DNA from: Comamonadaceae bacterium
GTDB taxonomy: Bacteria > Pseudomonadota > Gammaproteobacteria > Burkholderiales > Burkholderiaceae_C
Length of the DNA stretch: 8,768 nt
Direction of reading: 5' to 3'
Assembly: GCA_027490485.1 (NCBI GenBank)
Contig: JAIXYA010000126.1
Span: forward strand, 1-8,768
Each line of letters begins with the position of its first letter. Within the stretch, counting starts at the first letter, position 1. This document shows positions 6,308-8,768 of the stretch, one piece after another. A model generated the notes under the pieces. It worked only from the letters and a program-made list of their open reading frames with translations, was not told the DNA's origin and did no database searches. Both the position numbers and the translations under genes were made by a program.

Positions 6308-7072
6308 TCAGTCAGCGTAACCGGGGTTGACGCGGTCCAGCACCCTCAGCATGGCCTCGAAATACAAACGTTCACGCTCCGCAATAGGGTGGCGGTCAGT
6401 GGGTGCGCGTTGCAACACCTCGGCAATCACTTCCTCGCTCAGCACTTGCAAGGCTTGGCCACTGCCCATGGCCAGCAACTGGGTGTGGCAGGCCTTTTCC
6501 AGTTTGTACAAGCGCCTGTAGGCTTGCGCCACGGTATTACCCACCGTCACCACGCCATGGTTTTTCATGAACAGCACTTGCTTGTCTTGCAAGATAGCCG
6601 CCAAGCGCTCGCCTTCGCTCAAGGTTTTGGCAAGGCCAGTGTAGGTGTGGTCGTAGGCGATGCGGTTGTGGAAAAACGCCGCGGTTTGGCTGGCGGGCAG
6701 CAAGCGGTTGTCTTGCAGCATATTGAGGGCTGTGGCCCAAGGCTGGTGGGTGTGCAGCACCACTTTGGCGCCGCTCAGGCGATGCAAGGGTGCGTGTATG
6801 CATTGGGCCGACAACTCGACCACGCCGTTGCCTTCCAAGGTCTCACCGGCTTCATTGAACACCATCATGTCGCTGGCACGGGCCTCGGACCAATGCTTGC
6901 CAAAGGGCAGCACCAGGTAAGCATCGTCGCGGCCAGGCACGGTCATGGTGAAGTGGTTGTCTATGCCTTCTTCAAAACCATCGAGCACCGCCAAGCGCAA
7001 GGCGGCTGCCAAATGGACTTTGGCTTGCCACACTGCATCGATCTCAGGGTTGTGTAGGGGGTGAACTGACAT
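6308..7072 (-). CDS. Class II aldolase/adducin family protein
   Basis: This 254-residue protein has the fold shared by L-fuculose-phosphate aldolase, ribulose-phosphate 4-epimerase and the adducin head, in which a zinc ion stabilises an enolate during carbon-carbon bond cleavage. The metal set is visible: His107 and His109 in 'VVLHTHQPW' and His172 in 'FMKNHGVVTVG'. Glu86 in 'VVELSAQCIH' sits where the catalytic acid of fuculose aldolase lies. 'EGIDNHFTM' (35-43) replaces the usual 'GNxS' substrate-phosphate loop, as in the subfamily with unphosphorylated or unknown substrates, so a sugar-phosphate aldolase role is not supported. The ATG at 7072 has only a weak upstream TTGAG. It lies 52 bases behind the helicase gene and 111 bases ahead of vapB, on the same strand, with no functional link evident. 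Fold assignment is firm; the reaction is unknown. Confidence 0.85.
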   Translation of the reverse strand: MSVHPLHNPEIDAVWQAKVHLAAALRLAVLDGFEEGIDNHFTMTVPGRDDAYLVLPFGKHWSEARASDMMVFNEAGETLEGNGVVELSAQCIHAPLHRLSGAKVVLHTHQPWATALNMLQDNRLLPASQTAAFFHNRIAYDHTYTGLAKTLSEGERLAAILQDKQVLFMKNHGVVTVGNTVAQAYRRLYKLEKACHTQLLAMGSGQALQVLSEEVIAEVLQRAPTDRHPIAERERLYFEAMLRVLDRVNPGYAD

Positions 7073-7096
7073 GACTCAAGCCTTTTTAAAAGCTGC

Positions 7097-7114
7097 AAAA
7101 CCGCTAGGTTAGCG
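7097..7114 (-). terminator. Weak candidate terminator after the helicase gene
   Basis: On the minus strand CGCTA-ACC-TAGCG forms a 5-bp stem with a 3-base loop, then G and TTTT. It lies 10 bases after the helicase stop and before the aldolase gene. The stem is short and the T-tract brief, so it may only attenuate readthrough. Confidence 0.3.
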
Positions 7115-7124
7115 CATCGTTCAA

Positions 7125-8768
7125 TTAATGGGAATCTGACCCCGATTTTTCAGCTTCGACGCGTTGCGCGAACTCGGCGCGAAGGGCGCGGAGTCTGGCG
7201 CGGGGGTCTTCTTTGGTGGTGGCGGTGTTCAAGGCCATCTCGGCGATGAAGCGGCTTGGCAGGGCGCTCACCATCTCGCGGCCCTTTTTGCGCTTGCGGC
7301 TCCAACTCACCACCAAGCTGCGCTGAGCGCGGGTGATGCCCACATACATCAGGCGTCGCTCTTCCTGAATGCGCGTCAGGTTCAAGGCGTCTTGCTGCAA
7401 GCTCACACCGTCTTCCTCCGGCTTGAACGGCAACAAGCCTTCGTTGACGCCAGCCATCATCACGTGCGGCCATTCCAAACCTTTGGCGGCGTGCAGGGTG
7501 GACAGGGTGACCACGTCTTGGTCTTTTTCACGCTCGGACAGCGTGGACAAGAGGGCGATGGTTTGCGCCACTTCCAGCAAGGTTTTGCTTTCGCTCACCA
7601 GGCTCACACCCGCCGCGTCGTCCACCTCGCCGCCGCAGCGCTTGGCCATCCAGTCGATGAAGTCCAGCACATTGGTCCAGCGTGCAGCGGCCAGCTTTTC
7701 GCTTTCTTCGCTGTCGTACAAATGCTTTTCGTAATCGATGTCTTTGAGCCACTCAGTGAGCAAGGCCATCGCGTCTTGCGCACCTTGGGTGTGGCGGGCA
7801 CGGAATTGCAAATCGTTGATCTCGTTGCCAAAGGCTTGCAAGCTGCCCACGGCTTTGGCGGGCAGCGCCGCGCCGAGTGAGTGGCTGAACACCGCTTCAA
7901 AAAGGCTGATGCGGTATTGGTTGGCAAATTCGCCAAGTTTTTGCAAGGTGGTGTGGCCGATGCCGCGTTTGGGCGTGGTGACGCAGCGCAAAAACGCCGG
8001 GTCGTCGTCGTTGTTCACCCACAGACGCAGCCAAGCGCAGAGGTCGCGAATCTCAGCGCGGTCGAAAAAACTCTGGCCGCCCGACACCTTGTAGGGAATG
8101 GCGGCTTTGCGAAAGGCTTTTTCCAGCACGCGGGACTGGTGGTTGGCGCGGTAGAGCACCGCGAAATGCCGCCAGTCGCGGAACTGGCTCACGCCCTCGC
8201 CGGTGTCGTTGCCGGCCCGCAGGCTTTGGATGCGGTTGACCAGCCGCTCGGCCTCGTGTTCTTCGTTGTCGGCATCGATCACCCGCACCGGTTCGCCTGC
8301 ACCCAACTCGCTGAACAAAGTTTTGGGGAACAACTTGGGGTTGGGGCCGATCACATTGTTGGCCGCTTGCAAGATAGCGCTGGTGGAGCGGTAGTTTTGC
8401 TCCAGCTTCACCACTTTCAAGGCGGGGAAGTCGTGCGGCAAGCGCTGCAAATTGTCCAAAGTGGCACCACGCCAACCGTAGATCGACTGGTCGTCGTCAC
8501 CCACCGCGGTGAAACGGGCCCGTTCACCGACCAAGAGTTTCAACACCTCGTACTGGGTGGCGTTGGTGTCTTGGTACTCGTCCACCAGCACATGGCCCAT
8601 GTGCTGCTGCCACTGCTCGCGCACCGCTTCGTGTTGTTGCAGCAGCTTCAGGGGCAGGCCGATCAAATCGTCAAAGTCCACGCTTTGGTAGGCGGTCAGG
8701 CGTTCCTCTTAACGCGCCATGATGCGGGCAGTGATGCGTTCGTTGTCGTTGCTGGCTTGGGCCTCGGC
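7125..8768 (-). pseudogene. rep: Rep-like superfamily 1A DNA helicase with premature stop, partial
   Basis: The frame encodes a 3'-5' ATP-driven DNA helicase of the Rep/UvrD/PcrA family, which clears replication forks. The wording follows E. coli Rep closely. Counting from the GTG at 8681: motif II 'DEYQDTN' (34-40), motif III 'GDDDQSIYGWRG' (61-72), motif IV 'LEQNYRST' (93-100), 'YKVSGGQSFFDRAEIRDL' (197-214), motif V 'TLHAAKGLEW' (395-404) and motif VI 'RRLMYVGITRAQ' (442-453). The 518-residue part runs cleanly to the TAA at 7125. Upstream the same frame continues as 'RITARIMAR', then TAA (8711-8709), then 'EERLTAYQSVDFDDLI'. E. coli Rep has Tyr at that place, and TAC to TAA is one change. 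Walker A lies beyond the right edge. If the stop is real, neither piece has both Walker motifs and the helicase is dead; if it is a sequencing error the gene is intact. The family call is near certain, the inactivation less so. Confidence 0.8.
8709..8711 (-). other. In-frame TAA inside the helicase gene
   Basis: On the minus strand the codons read ATG GCG CGT TAA GAG GAA CGC CTG. Both flanks read as helicase in one frame, so this is a single-codon nonsense change rather than a frameshift. A sense codon TAC or TAT (Tyr) is expected here. A GTG at 8681 downstream has no well-spaced Shine-Dalgarno, so efficient restart looks unlikely. Confidence 0.8.

Noticed and set aside
6389..7057. 222-residue open frame on plus opposite the aldolase gene
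   Set aside because: Antisense to a coherent class II aldolase; His/Gln/Val-rich composition typical of a shadow frame.
7164..7880. 238-residue open frame on plus opposite the helicase gene
   Set aside because: Shadow of the helicase frame, whose motifs V and VI are plainly real on the minus strand.
8709..8711. Stop-codon recoding of the helicase TAA, suggested by nearby selD
   Set aside because: Selenocysteine uses TGA, not TAA, and Tyr is the expected residue; mutation or sequence error is simpler.

Overview
The window looks like chromosome from a betaproteobacterium, probably Burkholderiales and plausibly Comamonadaceae. This rests on the protein families and their wording: a long-form indolepyruvate oxidoreductase pair, a TRAP-type solute-binding protein, a Cys-type SelD and a Rep-like helicase. 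It also rests on the moderately high GC with heavy TTG/CAA codon use. The taxonomic call is inference; no rRNA or tRNA is present. Genes are packed tightly and there is no insertion sequence, phage gene or CRISPR array.

Layout: (1) 1-548, minus: 5' part of a TRAP transporter periplasmic binding protein (dctP) running off the left edge. (2) 611-4359, minus: iorA-iorB, joined by an ATGA overlap, encoding a two-subunit indolepyruvate (2-oxoacid):acceptor oxidoreductase. dctP lies 62 bases downstream in the same direction. (3) 4360-4450: a 91-base divergent control region. (4) 4451-5518, plus: selD, selenide,water dikinase, the only plus-strand gene. (5) 5515-6252, minus: a vapBC toxin-antitoxin module with a near-consensus promoter and a perfect inverted-repeat operator; vapC meets selD tail to tail with a 4-base overlap. 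(6) 6308-7072, minus: a class II aldolase/adducin-family enzyme. (7) 7125-8768, minus: most of a Rep/UvrD superfamily 1 helicase, broken by an in-frame TAA where a conserved tyrosine is expected, and running off the right edge.

How the parts fit: IorAB would oxidatively decarboxylate aryl-pyruvates made by transamination of aromatic amino acids, giving aryl-acetyl-CoA and reduced ferredoxin. The TRAP binding protein behind it may import a related organic acid, but the sequence does not show its ligand. SelD makes selenophosphate; no user of it (SelA/SelB, MnmH) is in view. VapBC is a self-contained module between selD and the aldolase gene.

The points most worth a second look are the nonsense codon in the helicase, an Asp in place of a cluster cysteine in IorA, the TTG start of iorA, and the compact vapBC control region. 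I see no convincing evidence of a wholly new system here.
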